Positions 20,549-29,658 of a DNA stretch of 57,911 bases are shown piece by piece. The notes beneath the pieces were generated by a model. That model was not told the DNA's origin, did not search any database, and saw only the letters and a program-made list of their open reading frames with translations. The first letter of the stretch is position 1. Each line of letters starts with the position of its first letter. The translations under genes were made by a program, and so were the position numbers. The DNA is from Clostridium algidicarnis DSM 15099 (lineage in GTDB: Bacteria; Bacillota; Clostridia; Clostridiales; Clostridiaceae), in contig NZ_PTIS01000017.1 of the NCBI RefSeq assembly GCF_002934235.1, positions 1 through 57,911 of the forward strand, written 5' to 3'.

Positions 20549-21331
20549 TTATTTATTTTTAAAGTTTTTATCTCTTCTTTCTACAAAAGCTGCCATTCCT
20601 TCTTTTTGATCTTCAGTAGAAAAACATTGTCCAAAGGTTTCTGCTTCATACATAAGTGCTGTATCTATATCACATTGCATACCTCTGTTAATAGCTACTT
20701 TAGATAGCTTAACAGCTATAGGCGCATTGGCTGCTATAGTATTTGCCATTAATTTAGCTTCTTCCATTAACTTTTCCACTTCAACTACTTTGTTTACAAG
20801 CCCAATTCTTAAAGCTTCATCTGCTTTTACCATTCTACTTGTAAATATTATTTCTTTCGCCATTCCAAGTCCAACATGTCTTGCAAGCCTTTGAGTACCA
20901 CCAAAACCTGGTGTTATTCCAAGCCCTACTTCAGGTTGTCCAAACTTAGCCTTCTCTGTGGCTATTCTTATATCGCAAGCCATTGCAAGTTCACATCCGC
21001 CACCTAGTGCAAAACCATTTATAGCTGCTATCACTGGTTTTTCAAGATTTTCTATTCTTCTAAAAACCCTGTTTCCGAGTATAGAAAAACCTCTTCCTTC
21101 CATGGTATTTAAATCCTTCATTTCTGTTATATCAGCCCCCGCAATAAATGCTTTATCCCCTGCTCCAGTTATAATTACTGAATAAATTTCTTGGTCATTT
21201 TCTAAAGTATCAACTAAAGTATCTAATTCTTTCAATGTTTCTGAATTCAAAGCATTCAATGCCTTGGGTCTATTAATTGTTACGATGGCAATATTGCCTT
21301 CTTTTTCAAGGATAACATTCTTTAATTCCAT
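20549..21331 (-). CDS. crt: 3-hydroxybutyryl-CoA dehydratase (crotonase)
   Basis: Dehydrates 3-hydroxybutyryl-CoA to crotonyl-CoA. A 260-residue enoyl-CoA hydratase with the oxyanion-hole segment GAGDKAFIAGADITEM (about residues 56-71) and the two catalytic Glu regions in ALGGGCELAMACDI (about 105-118) and GQPEVGLGITPGFGGTQRL (about 130-148). It is the first gene of the butyryl-CoA operon. A sigma-A-like promoter and a Rex operator lie directly upstream. No thiolase gene is present in the window. Confidence 0.97.
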   Translation of the reverse strand: MELKNVILEKEGNIAIVTINRPKALNALNSETLKELDTLVDTLENDQEIYSVIITGAGDKAFIAGADITEMKDLNTMEGRGFSILGNRVFRRIENLEKPVIAAINGFALGGGCELAMACDIRIATEKAKFGQPEVGLGITPGFGGTQRLARHVGLGMAKEIIFTSRMVKADEALRIGLVNKVVEVEKLMEEAKLMANTIAANAPIAVKLSKVAINRGMQCDIDTALMYEAETFGQCFSTEDQKEGMAAFVERRDKNFKNK

Positions 21332-21372
21332 GATAATCCTCCCTTTTACTTTCTATAATTTACTTATTGAAA

Positions 21373-21400
21373 ATTATAGAAATTAATGTGCTACTCTCAA
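21373..21400 (-). promoter_or_regulatory. Promoter of the butyryl-CoA operon
   Basis: On the minus strand: -35 TTGAGA (21395-21400), a 16-base spacer and -10 TATAAT (21373-21378), about 40 bases before crt. The Rex operator lies just upstream of the -35. Confidence 0.65.
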
Positions 21401-21415
21401 TTTCCTAATAAGTCA

Positions 21416-21433
21416 TTGTTAATTATCTAACAA
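21416..21433. promoter_or_regulatory. Rex operator before crt
   Basis: TTGTTAATTATCTAACAA, which fits the Rex consensus TTGTTAA-N4-TTAACAA at all but one base. Rex releases DNA when NADH is high, so the operon would be turned on when reducing power must be used. The rex gene is next door. Confidence 0.88.
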
Positions 21434-21446
21434 GTAGACATAAAAA

Positions 21447-21472
21447 ATAATTGAAGCTCGCACTTCAATTAT
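21447..21472 (-). terminator. rex terminator
   Basis: ATAATTGAAG (21447-21456) and its complement (21463-21472), with a six-base loop, followed on the minus strand by six T. It separates rex from the crt operon. Confidence 0.8.
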
Positions 21473-21532
21473 AATTATAACTCGAATAAGAATTTATTTC
21501 AATGATAAATCAAATGATTTTGAATTATTTCA

Positions 21533-22195
21533 TTATTCTATTTCTATTTCCATTTCCTTTTCATTTTCTTTTTCATGAATGAGATATGTAAGAGTTAATA
21601 AACTTTCACTAAGATGAACATTTTCTACAACTGTGTCCTCTGGTACTACAAGGTCTACTGGTGCAAAGTTCCAAATCCCCTTTACTCCGTTATTAACAAG
21701 TATGTCACATACTTTTTGAGCGTTTACCGCTGGTACACATATTATTCCTATATTTATAGTATTTGACTTAATGTATTGTTCTAATTTATCTATATCGTCT
21801 ATAGCTATATCTCTTATTTTTATTCCTGAAAGCTTAGGATTAGCATCAAATATAGCTTCTAATTTAAAACCTAACTTTTCGAACCTATTATAATTTGCTA
21901 TAGCCTGACCTATATTACCTGCACCTACTATAACTGTTTTATACTCATTTGATAATCCAACTATTTCACTTATTTGAGCATATAATTCTCTTACATTGTA
22001 TCCATATCCTTGTTGACCAAAGTCTCCAAAACAATTTAAATCCTGCCTTATTTGTGAAGCAGTAAATCCTATCTTCTCACTTAATTCTTTTGATGATATC
22101 CTGTCTACATCGTTTCTAAGTAACTCACTAAGATATCTATGATATTTTGGTAATCTTTTTATTACCGCCATAGAAATACTCCTTTTTTTATCCAT
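21533..22195 (-). CDS. rex: Redox-sensing transcriptional repressor Rex
   Basis: A 220-residue repressor that senses the NADH/NAD+ ratio. The N-terminal winged helix (about residues 1-80) includes SAVIKRLPKYHRYL-like sequence and the recognition helix TASQIRQDLNCFGDFG; the Rossmann fold starts at VIVGAGNIGQAIANY (about residues 88-102). A C-terminal swap helix follows. The tail EKENEKEMEIEIE is strongly acidic and somewhat longer than usual. It is monocistronic with its own terminator, directly upstream of the operon it most likely controls. The ATG follows AGAGGTG. Confidence 0.96.
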   Translation of the reverse strand: MDKKRSISMAVIKRLPKYHRYLSELLRNDVDRISSKELSEKIGFTASQIRQDLNCFGDFGQQGYGYNVRELYAQISEIVGLSNEYKTVIVGAGNIGQAIANYNRFEKLGFKLEAIFDANPKLSGIKIRDIAIDDIDKLEQYIKSNTINIGIICVPAVNAQKVCDILVNNGVKGIWNFAPVDLVVPEDTVVENVHLSESLLTLTYLIHEKENEKEMEIEIE

Positions 22196-22818
22196 GATTA
22201 CACCTCTTTAACTAAATTTAATAACTTATACTAAGTTACAACGTTTTTAATAATAATTATATAAATATCTTCTAATTCCTTTGCATTATAATTACAGAGA
22301 TAAATAAAATTATTATTTTTGTGAAAATATATTCTATAATAAATCAAATTCAAACTCAAATATACTTAACTCTAATAAATTTAAATTGATAGATACAACT
22401 TCAAATAAGCTTATACCTACAATCTATAAGATAAAACAAAGAAAAATAAAGTAAAATTTATTGTGAATAATTAAATTTAATATAATATACACCAAGTATT
22501 CTATCACAAGTTACCTTGTGATTACACAAAAAAATATAATAATTTATAATTTACTTGCTATTATACATGTTTTTACATTGAAAATATATAGTTTTGCTTA
22601 TACTTTCGTAATTTCATTGCTTATATTATTAAATATACCTGCAAATTCTTAACAAATTGTTATAATACTTATTATTTATTTAATAAATTACTTATAAAAC
22701 ACATTTTGTAGATTAATACTTTATATAATTATTGACCAATGTTTATTAATATATGCAAAATTATATTATAGTTATTAGTTAATGATATAATATAATTAAA
22801 TTTATACAAATAATAATT
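22196..22818. other. Gene-free stretch between rex and the two-component operon
   Basis: About 620 very AT-rich bases between two divergent units; it must hold the promoters of both, but none stands out. No convincing ORF is seen. The only clear structure is the inverted repeat at 22503-22522, listed separately. Confidence 0.6.
22503..22522. promoter_or_regulatory. Inverted repeat ATCACAAG-TTAC-CTTGTGAT
   Basis: A perfect 8-bp inverted repeat with a four-base spacer, in the long gap about 310 bases upstream of the histidine kinase gene. Its size fits a dimeric regulator site. The protein that binds it, if any, is not known. Confidence 0.4.
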
Positions 22819-22830
22819 TTGAAAGGTTTC

Positions 22831-24030
22831 ATGATATTTATGGATAAAAATACCGAAAAAACTATTTGGATAATATTGTACTTTTCTTTCACATTAATAT
22901 TTTTATTGTTGCTTTACTCATCTAATGAAAATAGAGTTATAATTGGATTTTTATCTTCCCTTTTAATAATTTCTGTTAGCATAAGATTATCTATCCTTTA
23001 TCCAAACCCTAGTAAAAAGTATATAGGTAAATTTTTAATCTTTGTTGATTTAACAGTAGTCTATTTAATCTTTGCAGCTGATACATCTGGTATATCAATT
23101 TTATATACCATAATAATTATTATGGATTCTATATTTTTTCACAGCTACACTTTTAGCTTTTTAATTATTGTACTTGGGTATCTCTCTTTTATAATAAACA
23201 AAATATCCACTCCATCTTTATACACAAATTTAGGCAATATTTCATTATCCTCTGTAATAGCTTTACTAGGATTTGTTTTTTTATCAAGCATACTCTACTT
23301 TTTAAAGGAGCAAATAATTCAAAGATCTAAGCTATCTAATTCAATGAATGAAATAGAAGAAAAAAATATAAAGCTTGAAAAGGCCTATTCTAAATTAAAA
23401 GAACACTCAGAAGCTCTCGAAGAAATGGCTGCTTTAAAAGAACGAAATAGAATTTCAAGAGAATTACATGATACAGTTGGTCACACTCTTACTACTGTAC
23501 TCGTTGAAATTGAAGCTGGTAAAAGGCTTTTAATTAAAGATAAACCTGGAGGACTTGATAAAATCACCTTAGCACAAGAGCAAGTTAGAAAGGGCCTTAA
23601 GGATATTAGATCATCAGTTACCATGATGAAAGAAGGCAAAGATTTAATTGAGTTTATCCCCTCTTTAAAGTTAATACTAGAGGACACTAAACTTCATACA
23701 GACGTTAAAATACAATACGATATATCATTAAGAAAAAACATACCTAAGACCTACGAAAAGATAATCTATAATAGTCTTTTAGAGGGTATCACAAATGGAA
23801 TTAAACACGGTAATGCTAAAGAGTTTATATTTAAGCTTTATGATAGTGATGAAAATATCTTCTTTTACTTAGAGGATAAAGGATTAGGCTCCGAAGATAT
23901 TATACTAGGTTTTGGTCTTACAAATATGAAAGAATCAGTGGAATCTGTAAATGGAGAGTTTAATCTAAAATATTTTAGGGAAAAAGGTTTCATAATAGAA
24001 TTTATATTAAAGGAGGACTTGAATTTATGA
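22831..24030 (+). CDS. Sensor histidine kinase, NarL/DesK-type
   Basis: A membrane sensor kinase of about 399 residues. The N-terminal 175 residues hold five or six membrane segments and no extracytoplasmic domain of note, suggesting that it senses within the membrane. A coiled linker (about 180-215) leads to the HisKA_3 dimerisation/phosphorylation box LKERNRISRELHDTVGHTL with its His, then a HATPase domain with an N box (EGITNGIKHGNA) and G box (GFGLTNMKE). Start is placed at ATG 22831, four bases after AAAGG; an ATG at 22840 is also possible. It overlaps the response regulator gene by four bases (ATGA), so translation is coupled. Confidence 0.9.
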   Translation: MIFMDKNTEKTIWIILYFSFTLIFLLLLYSSNENRVIIGFLSSLLIISVSIRLSILYPNPSKKYIGKFLIFVDLTVVYLIFAADTSGISILYTIIIIMDSIFFHSYTFSFLIIVLGYLSFIINKISTPSLYTNLGNISLSSVIALLGFVFLSSILYFLKEQIIQRSKLSNSMNEIEEKNIKLEKAYSKLKEHSEALEEMAALKERNRISRELHDTVGHTLTTVLVEIEAGKRLLIKDKPGGLDKITLAQEQVRKGLKDIRSSVTMMKEGKDLIEFIPSLKLILEDTKLHTDVKIQYDISLRKNIPKTYEKIIYNSLLEGITNGIKHGNAKEFIFKLYDSDENIFFYLEDKGLGSEDIILGFGLTNMKESVESVNGEFNLKYFREKGFIIEFILKEDLNL

Positions 24031-24662
24031 TAAAGGTTTTAATTGCAGATGATCAAACTCTTATGCGGGATGGTCTTAAGACTATTTTAGATTTAGAAGA
24101 GGATATTGAAGTAATCGCTACTGCTGAAAATGGTGAAATAGCCTTTCAAAAGTCTATTGAATTAACCCCTGATGTTATCTTAATGGATATAAGAATGCCT
24201 ATAATGAATGGAGTAGATAGCGTTAAAAAGATAAAATCTATTTTACCAAAAGTAGCTGTAATTATGCTTACTACCTTTGATGATGATGAATATATAATAG
24301 AGGCTCTATCTAATGGTGCATCAGGATATCTCTTAAAGGATATGCCTGCTGAAAAGTTGATTGAAGCTATAAGAGATAGTTTAAAGGGTCAACTATTTAT
24401 TCCTACAAATATAGCAGCAAAGCTTATATCTAGATTATATGAAAAAGAAGCTTCCAAAAATACTTTAAAAAGAGATTTATCTCTTTCAGAAAGAGAGCTT
24501 CAGGTGTCTTCCCTTTTAATCGAAGGCTATAATAACAAGCAAATTTCTTCAAAGCTATTTATTTCAGAGGGTACGGTTAAAAACTATATAAGCAATATTT
24601 ATAGCAAAATAGGAATTAGTGATAGAACAAAAGCTGCCTTATTTTTAAAGGCAAATCTTTAA
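24027..24662 (+). CDS. Response regulator, NarL/LuxR family
   Basis: A 211-residue two-domain regulator. The receiver domain has the acidic pair in IADDQ, the phosphorylated Asp in VILMDIRMP (about residue 54), the Thr in MLTTFDD and the Lys in YLLKDMPAE. The C-terminal LuxR helix-turn-helix is LSERELQV...ISEGTVKNYISNIYSKIG. It is translationally coupled to the kinase upstream, its cognate partner. The target genes are unknown, but the membrane protein downstream is a likely member of the regulon. Confidence 0.93.
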   Translation: MIKVLIADDQTLMRDGLKTILDLEEDIEVIATAENGEIAFQKSIELTPDVILMDIRMPIMNGVDSVKKIKSILPKVAVIMLTTFDDDEYIIEALSNGASGYLLKDMPAEKLIEAIRDSLKGQLFIPTNIAAKLISRLYEKEASKNTLKRDLSLSERELQVSSLLIEGYNNKQISSKLFISEGTVKNYISNIYSKIGISDRTKAALFLKANL

Positions 24663-24680
24663 AGTTTAGGAGAATAATTA

Positions 24681-25199
24681 ATGAAAAAGAATATCTTTTT
24701 TGCTATAACCTTATTATTAACCGGTGTATTAATGTTTCTTAGAAATATTGGAATTATTAAAAATAACATTTCATTTTTTATAGTTGGTTTTGGTCTTATG
24801 GCGGCCTATATTCTTATGGGGTATTATACTAAACATAAAAATATATTGATCTTAATACCATCTTTAATTCTTATTTCTTTAGCTTTATTAGAATTTATTT
24901 TAAATAATTATAACGTATATAACATAGACTATAGCCTTTTCTTATATCTACTGGGGCTTTGTTGTGTATTAGTTTACATTATACACATAAGAAAACAAAA
25001 CTTTAAATCTTTTAAAAAAAGGTATTGGATTATATATTTAGCAATATTATTTATAACTCTTTCCACAATTTATAAATTTAAATTTACTAATATATATTTA
25101 ATGTTAAGGTATTTTTGGCCTTTTATACTTTTATCTATAGGTATTTTTATACTTATTGGAGATTACAAAGAAAAAGTTTCTAAATCAAGTGATTCTTAG
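24681..25199 (+). CDS. Membrane protein, possibly LiaF-like, of the two-component operon
   Basis: A 172-residue membrane protein with six probable segments in paired, closely spaced helices. Its start (MKKNIFFAITLLLTGVLMFL) resembles the membrane part of LiaF/DUF5668 proteins, which act with LiaS/LiaR-type kinases. That likeness is weak, and the cytoplasmic C-terminal domain of LiaF is missing. It begins 19 bases after the response regulator. The last codons (Ser-Ser-Asp-Ser-stop, TCAAGTGATTCTTAG) lie within repeat copy 2, so the original end may have been replaced when the repeat arrived. Confidence 0.75.
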   Translation: MKKNIFFAITLLLTGVLMFLRNIGIIKNNISFFIVGFGLMAAYILMGYYTKHKNILILIPSLILISLALLEFILNNYNVYNIDYSLFLYLLGLCCVLVYIIHIRKQNFKSFKKRYWIIYLAILFITLSTIYKFKFTNIYLMLRYFWPFILLSIGIFILIGDYKEKVSKSSDS

Positions 25200-25331
25200 A
25201 CTCAGGTGGTGTTTGCTTATAAGGATACATCTCCCCATCAAAGGCTAGAATAACTTATAAAGGGGCTTATCAGCCGTCATCCCCCACCTTGAAGAGGATA
25301 GGGGTGTTAGGTCTGGTAGCCATCGGATAAA
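25184..25331. repeat. 150-bp dispersed structured repeat, copy 2
   Basis: Same element as at 4822-4971 and 40492-40638; here it is 148 bases. The first arm (25193-25205) is identical to that of copy 3 but its partner has drifted (AAAGGCTAGAA), so this copy may be degenerate in that stem. It overlaps the last five codons of the upstream gene and ends 20 bases before the glpQ-like start codon. Confidence 0.8.
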
Positions 25332-25350
25332 ATTAATAGGAGGATTTTTT

Positions 25351-26085
25351 ATGCATTATAAAAGTTTAAATATAGCCCATAGAGGCTTTAGTGGTAAATA
25401 TCCCGAGAACACTATGTTAGCTTTTGAAAAGGCTGTAGAGGCTGATTGTGACGGCATAGAAACTGATGTACAGCTTACTAAGGATAATGTACTTGTATTA
25501 TGCCATGATGAAACTTTAGATAGAACCACAAGTAATAAAGGTTTTATATCACAATACACCTATAAAGAGCTTAAAGCTTTGGACTTTGGTATTAAATTTG
25601 GAGATAAATTTAAAAATATTAAAATTCCTACACTGGAAGAGCTGCTAGACTATTGCAAAGAAAAAGATATATACCTAAATCTTGAGTTGAAAAATAGCAT
25701 AATCTTATATGAAGGCTTAGAAGAAATGGTTATAAAAAAGATTCATGAATATAATTTATCTAAACATGTAATATTATCTTCTTTTAATCATTACTCCATG
25801 GTGAAATGTAAATCTATAGATAATAATATTAAAACAGGATTATTATATGAAGCTGGTCTTTATAAACCTCATATCTATGCACAATATGTAGGAGCCGATG
25901 CTCTTCACCCTCATTTTTTAAGTGTAATTCATAAGGATATAGTAGATGATATTAAATCTAAAAACATTCTTATAAATACCTACACCGTAAATGATGAAAA
26001 TCATATGAAAACTTTAATAAATTTAGGTATAGATGGTATTATAACTAATTATCCTGATAAACTTAGTAACTTACTAAAATCTTAA
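25351..26085 (+). CDS. Glycerophosphodiester phosphodiesterase
   Basis: Hydrolyses glycerophosphodiesters such as glycerophosphocholine or -ethanolamine to glycerol-3-phosphate and an alcohol. A 244-residue cytoplasmic GDPD TIM barrel of the UgpQ size. The catalytic pattern is visible: IAHRGFSGKYPENT (His10, Arg11, Glu), then the metal ligands in DGIETDVQLTKD and the second His in LCHDETLDRTT. There is no signal peptide. The ATG follows AATAGGAGG just after repeat copy 2. It may belong to the two-component operon upstream or have its own promoter. Confidence 0.93.
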   Translation: MHYKSLNIAHRGFSGKYPENTMLAFEKAVEADCDGIETDVQLTKDNVLVLCHDETLDRTTSNKGFISQYTYKELKALDFGIKFGDKFKNIKIPTLEELLDYCKEKDIYLNLELKNSIILYEGLEEMVIKKIHEYNLSKHVILSSFNHYSMVKCKSIDNNIKTGLLYEAGLYKPHIYAQYVGADALHPHFLSVIHKDIVDDIKSKNILINTYTVNDENHMKTLINLGIDGIITNYPDKLSNLLKS

Positions 26086-26108
26086 ATAAATTGTTATTCT
26101 TTATGTAA

Positions 26109-26143
26109 AATCGGAGGATATCATTATATGATTACCTCCGATT
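26109..26143 (+). terminator. Terminator of the glycerophosphodiesterase gene
   Basis: AATCGGAGG (26109-26117) pairs with CCTCCGATT (26135-26143), 24 bases after the stop. Confidence 0.65.
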
Positions 26144-26271
26144 ATTGATAATTGATTTTTTATGATATATAATGTATGTATGCTTAAAATCAAACAAAAT
26201 ATCTAATTTTAATACAAATTTATATCTTTTATTAGATAGACTTTTGTCTAAAATACAGGGAGGTATATAAT

Positions 26272-26784
26272 ATGTTAAGTGAAAGATTACAAAAATCATT
26301 AAATGATCAAGTTAATTACGAATTTTATTCAGCTTATACTTATTTAGCTATGGCTGCTTATGCTGAAAGTGAAGATTTAGAAGGTTTTGCAAACTTCTTT
26401 AAAGTTCAATATGAAGAAGAGCTTTTCCATGCTATGAAATTTTATAATTATATAAATCAAATGGATGGAAGGGTAGTTATCGAGGCTATTGAAAAGCCTC
26501 AAATAGAATACGATTCTGTACTTCATCTTTTTGAATCAGGCTATGAGCATGAGAAAACAGTTACTTCTAAAATATATAACCTTGCTAATATAGCTACTGA
26601 AGAAAAAGAACATGCAACTCTAAGTTTACTTCAATGGTTTATAGATGAGCAAGTAGAAGAAGAACAAAACTTTAATACTATAATTAAAAAACTTAAGAGA
26701 ATAGAATCAAATCCAGCTGCCTTATATATGTTGGACGATGAATTAGCTACAAGAGTATTTACTCCACCAACAGCTAATGCATAA
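26272..26784 (+). CDS. ftnA: Ferritin (non-haem iron storage)
   Basis: Oxidises and stores iron in a 24-subunit shell. The 170 residues form the four-helix ferritin fold with the di-iron ligands at Glu17 (NYEFYSAY), Glu50 and His53 (YEEELFHAM), Glu94 (SGYEHEKTV) and the Glu/Gln pattern in EQVEEEQNF. The length is that of bacterial FtnA, without haem-ligand Met of bacterioferritin in the right place. The ATG follows GGGAGG. It is a single gene with a strong terminator shared with the converging metal ATPase. Confidence 0.94.
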   Translation: MLSERLQKSLNDQVNYEFYSAYTYLAMAAYAESEDLEGFANFFKVQYEEELFHAMKFYNYINQMDGRVVIEAIEKPQIEYDSVLHLFESGYEHEKTVTSKIYNLANIATEEKEHATLSLLQWFIDEQVEEEQNFNTIIKKLKRIESNPAALYMLDDELATRVFTPPTANA

Positions 26785-26807
26785 ACATTTAAATTTATAT
26801 AATCACT

Positions 26808-26852
26808 AAAAAGAACAGGAAATAACTTCTTAAGTTATTTCCTGTTCTTTTT
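26808..26852. terminator. Bidirectional terminator between ferritin and the metal ATPase
   Basis: A perfect 21-bp stem (arms 26808-26828 and 26832-26852) with a three-base loop; A-rich on one side and T-rich on the other, so it serves both converging genes. Confidence 0.9.
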
Positions 26853-26871
26853 TTATTTGAAGTTTACATAT

Positions 26872-29253
26872 TTAATTTTTCACTCTAAGCACTCTCATAG
26901 AGTTTAGCACTGCTATTAAAGCAACTCCTACATCTCCAAATACTGCTTCCCACATAGTAGCTATTCCCATAGCTCCTAATATTAATATTACAAGCTTTAC
27001 ACTTAATGCAAATATAATATTTTGCCATACCACTTTATTTGTCTTTTTAGCTATCTTTATGGCTAGTATAATTTTAGATGGCTCGTCTGTCATTATTACA
27101 ACATCCGCCGCCTCTATAGCAGCATCAGATCCAACTCCACCCATAGCTATACCTATGTCCGCCCTAGCAAGTACAGGAGCATCATTTATTCCATCTCCTA
27201 CAAAGGCTACTTTTCCTTTTCGTAATTTATCTTCTTGCAATCCTTCTAGTATTTCTACCTTATTTTGTGGAAGTAACTCAGAATAAACTTTGTCTACCCC
27301 AATCTTTGTTCCTACTTTATCAGCTACAACTTTATTATCTCCAGTTAACATTAAAATGTTTTTAATTCCTGAAGCTTTAAGCCCTATTATAGCTTCCTTA
27401 GAGTCTTCTTTTATTTCATCTGATATATCTACATGTCCAGCATAACCTTCGTCTATACTTAAATAAACCACAGTACCTATACTAGAAATTTCTTCTACTT
27501 CTATATTATGCATATCCATAAGTTTCTTATTTCCAGCTAATACATTTTTATTATCCACTAATGCTTTTATTCCATGTCCTGATATCTCTTCATAATTTTT
27601 CACCCTTGATTTATCTATATCTTTATCAAAGTATTCTACAATAGATGTTGCTATAGGATGAGTAGAAAATGCTTCAACATAAGCTGCGTATTCTATCAAG
27701 CTTTCTTTTGTGAATCCTTCTTTAGAGTAAACATTTGTAACTTTAAATACACCTTTTGTTAAAGTTCCTGTTTTATCAAACACTATAGTTTCAACCTTAT
27801 TTAAGGCCTCTAAATAATTCCCACCCTTAATCAATATACCATTTTTAGACGCTGATCCAATGCCTCCAAAGAATCCTAAAGGTATTGACACCACTAAAGC
27901 ACATGGACAAGATACTACAAGGAACACAAGAGCTCTATATATCCAATCCGAAAATGTAGCACCCTCTATTATTAGTGGAGGCACCACTGCTAACATAACC
28001 GCAGATATAACTACAACAGGAGTATAATATCTAGCAAATTTAGTGATAAACTTTTCAGTAGGCGCTTTTTTAGCCCCTGCATTTTGTACTAAATCTAATA
28101 TCTTTGATAGTGTAGACTCCCCGAATTCTTTTTCAACTTTTACGTATAATAGTCCATTTTTATTTATAAACCCTCCAAGGACTTCATCTCCAGTTCTAAC
28201 TGTTCTTGGAACTGACTCCCCTGTAAGTGCAGATGTATCAACCATACTTTTTCCTTCTATTATAACTCCATCTAAAGGTAGCTTTTCTCCAGGTTTTATC
28301 ATTATGATATCACCTATTAAAACTTCCTGCGGCGAAACAGTTATAAACTCTTCTCCTCTTTTAACATTAGCGGAGTCTGGTCTTATATCCATAAGATCTG
28401 ATATAGACTTTCTTGATTTATTTACAGCTATATCTTGAAATAATTCTCCCACTTGATAAAATATCATAACAGCCACAGCTTCTGGGTATTGTCTAATAGC
28501 AAATGCCCCTAAAGTAGCTATTGTCATAAGGAAATTTTCATCAAATACTTGACCTTTAGATATGTTTTTTACTGCTCTTAAAACTATCTCTCCACCAACT
28601 AAAGCATAACTTATAAGAAATAATCCAAGCTCTATTTTAGGTGAAAAATCAAATATTAATGGTATAATGAAGAATCCTAAACCTAATATTAGTTTTATAA
28701 TAGATTCCTTTATTTCATTATTTTCCTGTTCGTTTTCACTTTTTGTATTAATATCTAGGTCCTTATTATTAATTGAATTATTGCTTTGTAGCTTCACCTC
28801 TACCTCGGGTTCTAGTTTATTTACTATCGATTGAACTTTTGAGAATATATTATTCCTATTTGAATTATTATCTACCTTTATAATTAATCTTTTAGATACA
28901 AAGTCTAATCCAGCTTCTTTTATCTCTTCTAATTTATTAACTTCTGTCTCAATCTTTGCTGCACAATTTGCACAGTTAAGGCCTTCTAACATTATAATCA
29001 TATTTTTATTCTGACCTAAATTCTTTTCTTTTTGCCTTACAATAACATCTGGTTCTAATCTGTTTATTATATCTATACTTTCTTTTAATATTTTATCCAT
29101 AGCTTCTTCTTTATTACTTTCTATTATTAAAGTCTTTGTTGAAAAGTTCATACTAGCAGAAAATACATCTTCAATTTTAGATACCTTATCTTCTATTTTA
29201 GCTGAACAATTTGCACAATCTAAGCCCTCTAAAATTAATTCATGTTTGATCAT
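26872..29253 (-). CDS. cadA: Heavy-metal P1B-type ATPase (Cd/Zn/Pb exporter)
   Basis: Pumps soft divalent metals out of the cell at the cost of ATP. The 793 residues carry two N-terminal metal-binding HMA domains (GLDCANCSAKIE at about residue 10 and GLNCANCAAKIE at about 91), an acidic/Asn-rich linker (about 155-185), eight membrane helices, the CPC metal site in VSCPCALVVSIP, the phosphorylation motif DKTGTLTKG, and HP (STHPIA) and GDGINDAP motifs. CPC plus two CxxC domains and an ArsR/CadC partner point to Cd/Zn/Pb rather than copper. It lies 14 bases after the repressor gene. Confidence 0.92.
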   Translation of the reverse strand: MIKHELILEGLDCANCSAKIEDKVSKIEDVFSASMNFSTKTLIIESNKEEAMDKILKESIDIINRLEPDVIVRQKEKNLGQNKNMIIMLEGLNCANCAAKIETEVNKLEEIKEAGLDFVSKRLIIKVDNNSNRNNIFSKVQSIVNKLEPEVEVKLQSNNSINNKDLDINTKSENEQENNEIKESIIKLILGLGFFIIPLIFDFSPKIELGLFLISYALVGGEIVLRAVKNISKGQVFDENFLMTIATLGAFAIRQYPEAVAVMIFYQVGELFQDIAVNKSRKSISDLMDIRPDSANVKRGEEFITVSPQEVLIGDIIMIKPGEKLPLDGVIIEGKSMVDTSALTGESVPRTVRTGDEVLGGFINKNGLLYVKVEKEFGESTLSKILDLVQNAGAKKAPTEKFITKFARYYTPVVVISAVMLAVVPPLIIEGATFSDWIYRALVFLVVSCPCALVVSIPLGFFGGIGSASKNGILIKGGNYLEALNKVETIVFDKTGTLTKGVFKVTNVYSKEGFTKESLIEYAAYVEAFSTHPIATSIVEYFDKDIDKSRVKNYEEISGHGIKALVDNKNVLAGNKKLMDMHNIEVEEISSIGTVVYLSIDEGYAGHVDISDEIKEDSKEAIIGLKASGIKNILMLTGDNKVVADKVGTKIGVDKVYSELLPQNKVEILEGLQEDKLRKGKVAFVGDGINDAPVLARADIGIAMGGVGSDAAIEAADVVIMTDEPSKIILAIKIAKKTNKVVWQNIIFALSVKLVILILGAMGIATMWEAVFGDVGVALIAVLNSMRVLRVKN

Positions 29254-29267
29254 AAAATCACCCCTAT

Positions 29268-29633
29268 CTACTTTTCTGTGATGTGCACTAACCCTTTATC
29301 AAATATGTCTTTAACATGATCATCATCTAATGAATAATAGACTACTTTACCTTCTCTTCTAAAAGTTACAAGCCTAGCATTTTTTAAAACTCTAAGTTGA
29401 TGTGATATTGCTGATTGACTCATTGCAAGAAGTGCTGCTAAGTCACAAACACACATCTCAGATTTAAATAAGGCACATATTATCTTTATACGAGTACCAT
29501 CTCCAAAAACCTTAAATAGTTCTGCAAGTTCATATAGTTTTTCATCTGTAGGTAGTGACTTAATAACTTCTCTTACTACATCTTCATGAATCATAACTGT
29601 ATTGCAACTATCTATCCTCTCTAAATCTTCCAT
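29268..29633 (-). CDS. cadC: ArsR/SmtB-family metal-sensing repressor (CadC-like)
   Basis: A 121-residue winged-helix repressor. The recognition helix is in MSQSAISHQLRVLKNARLV, and the metal site near the DNA-binding helix has the ELCVCDL-like motif EMCVCDLAALL, with the N-terminal Cys (RIDSCNTV) of CadC proteins that bind Cd/Pb. The start is the ATG at 29633 after AGAGGAG; the frame continues upstream to 29669 with no ribosome-binding site. It is in an operon with the ATPase and probably represses it until metal binds. Confidence 0.9.
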   Translation of the reverse strand: MEDLERIDSCNTVMIHEDVVREVIKSLPTDEKLYELAELFKVFGDGTRIKIICALFKSEMCVCDLAALLAMSQSAISHQLRVLKNARLVTFRREGKVVYYSLDDDHVKDIFDKGLVHITEK

Positions 29634-29658
29634 ATAACTATCTCCTCTTACAGTTGTA

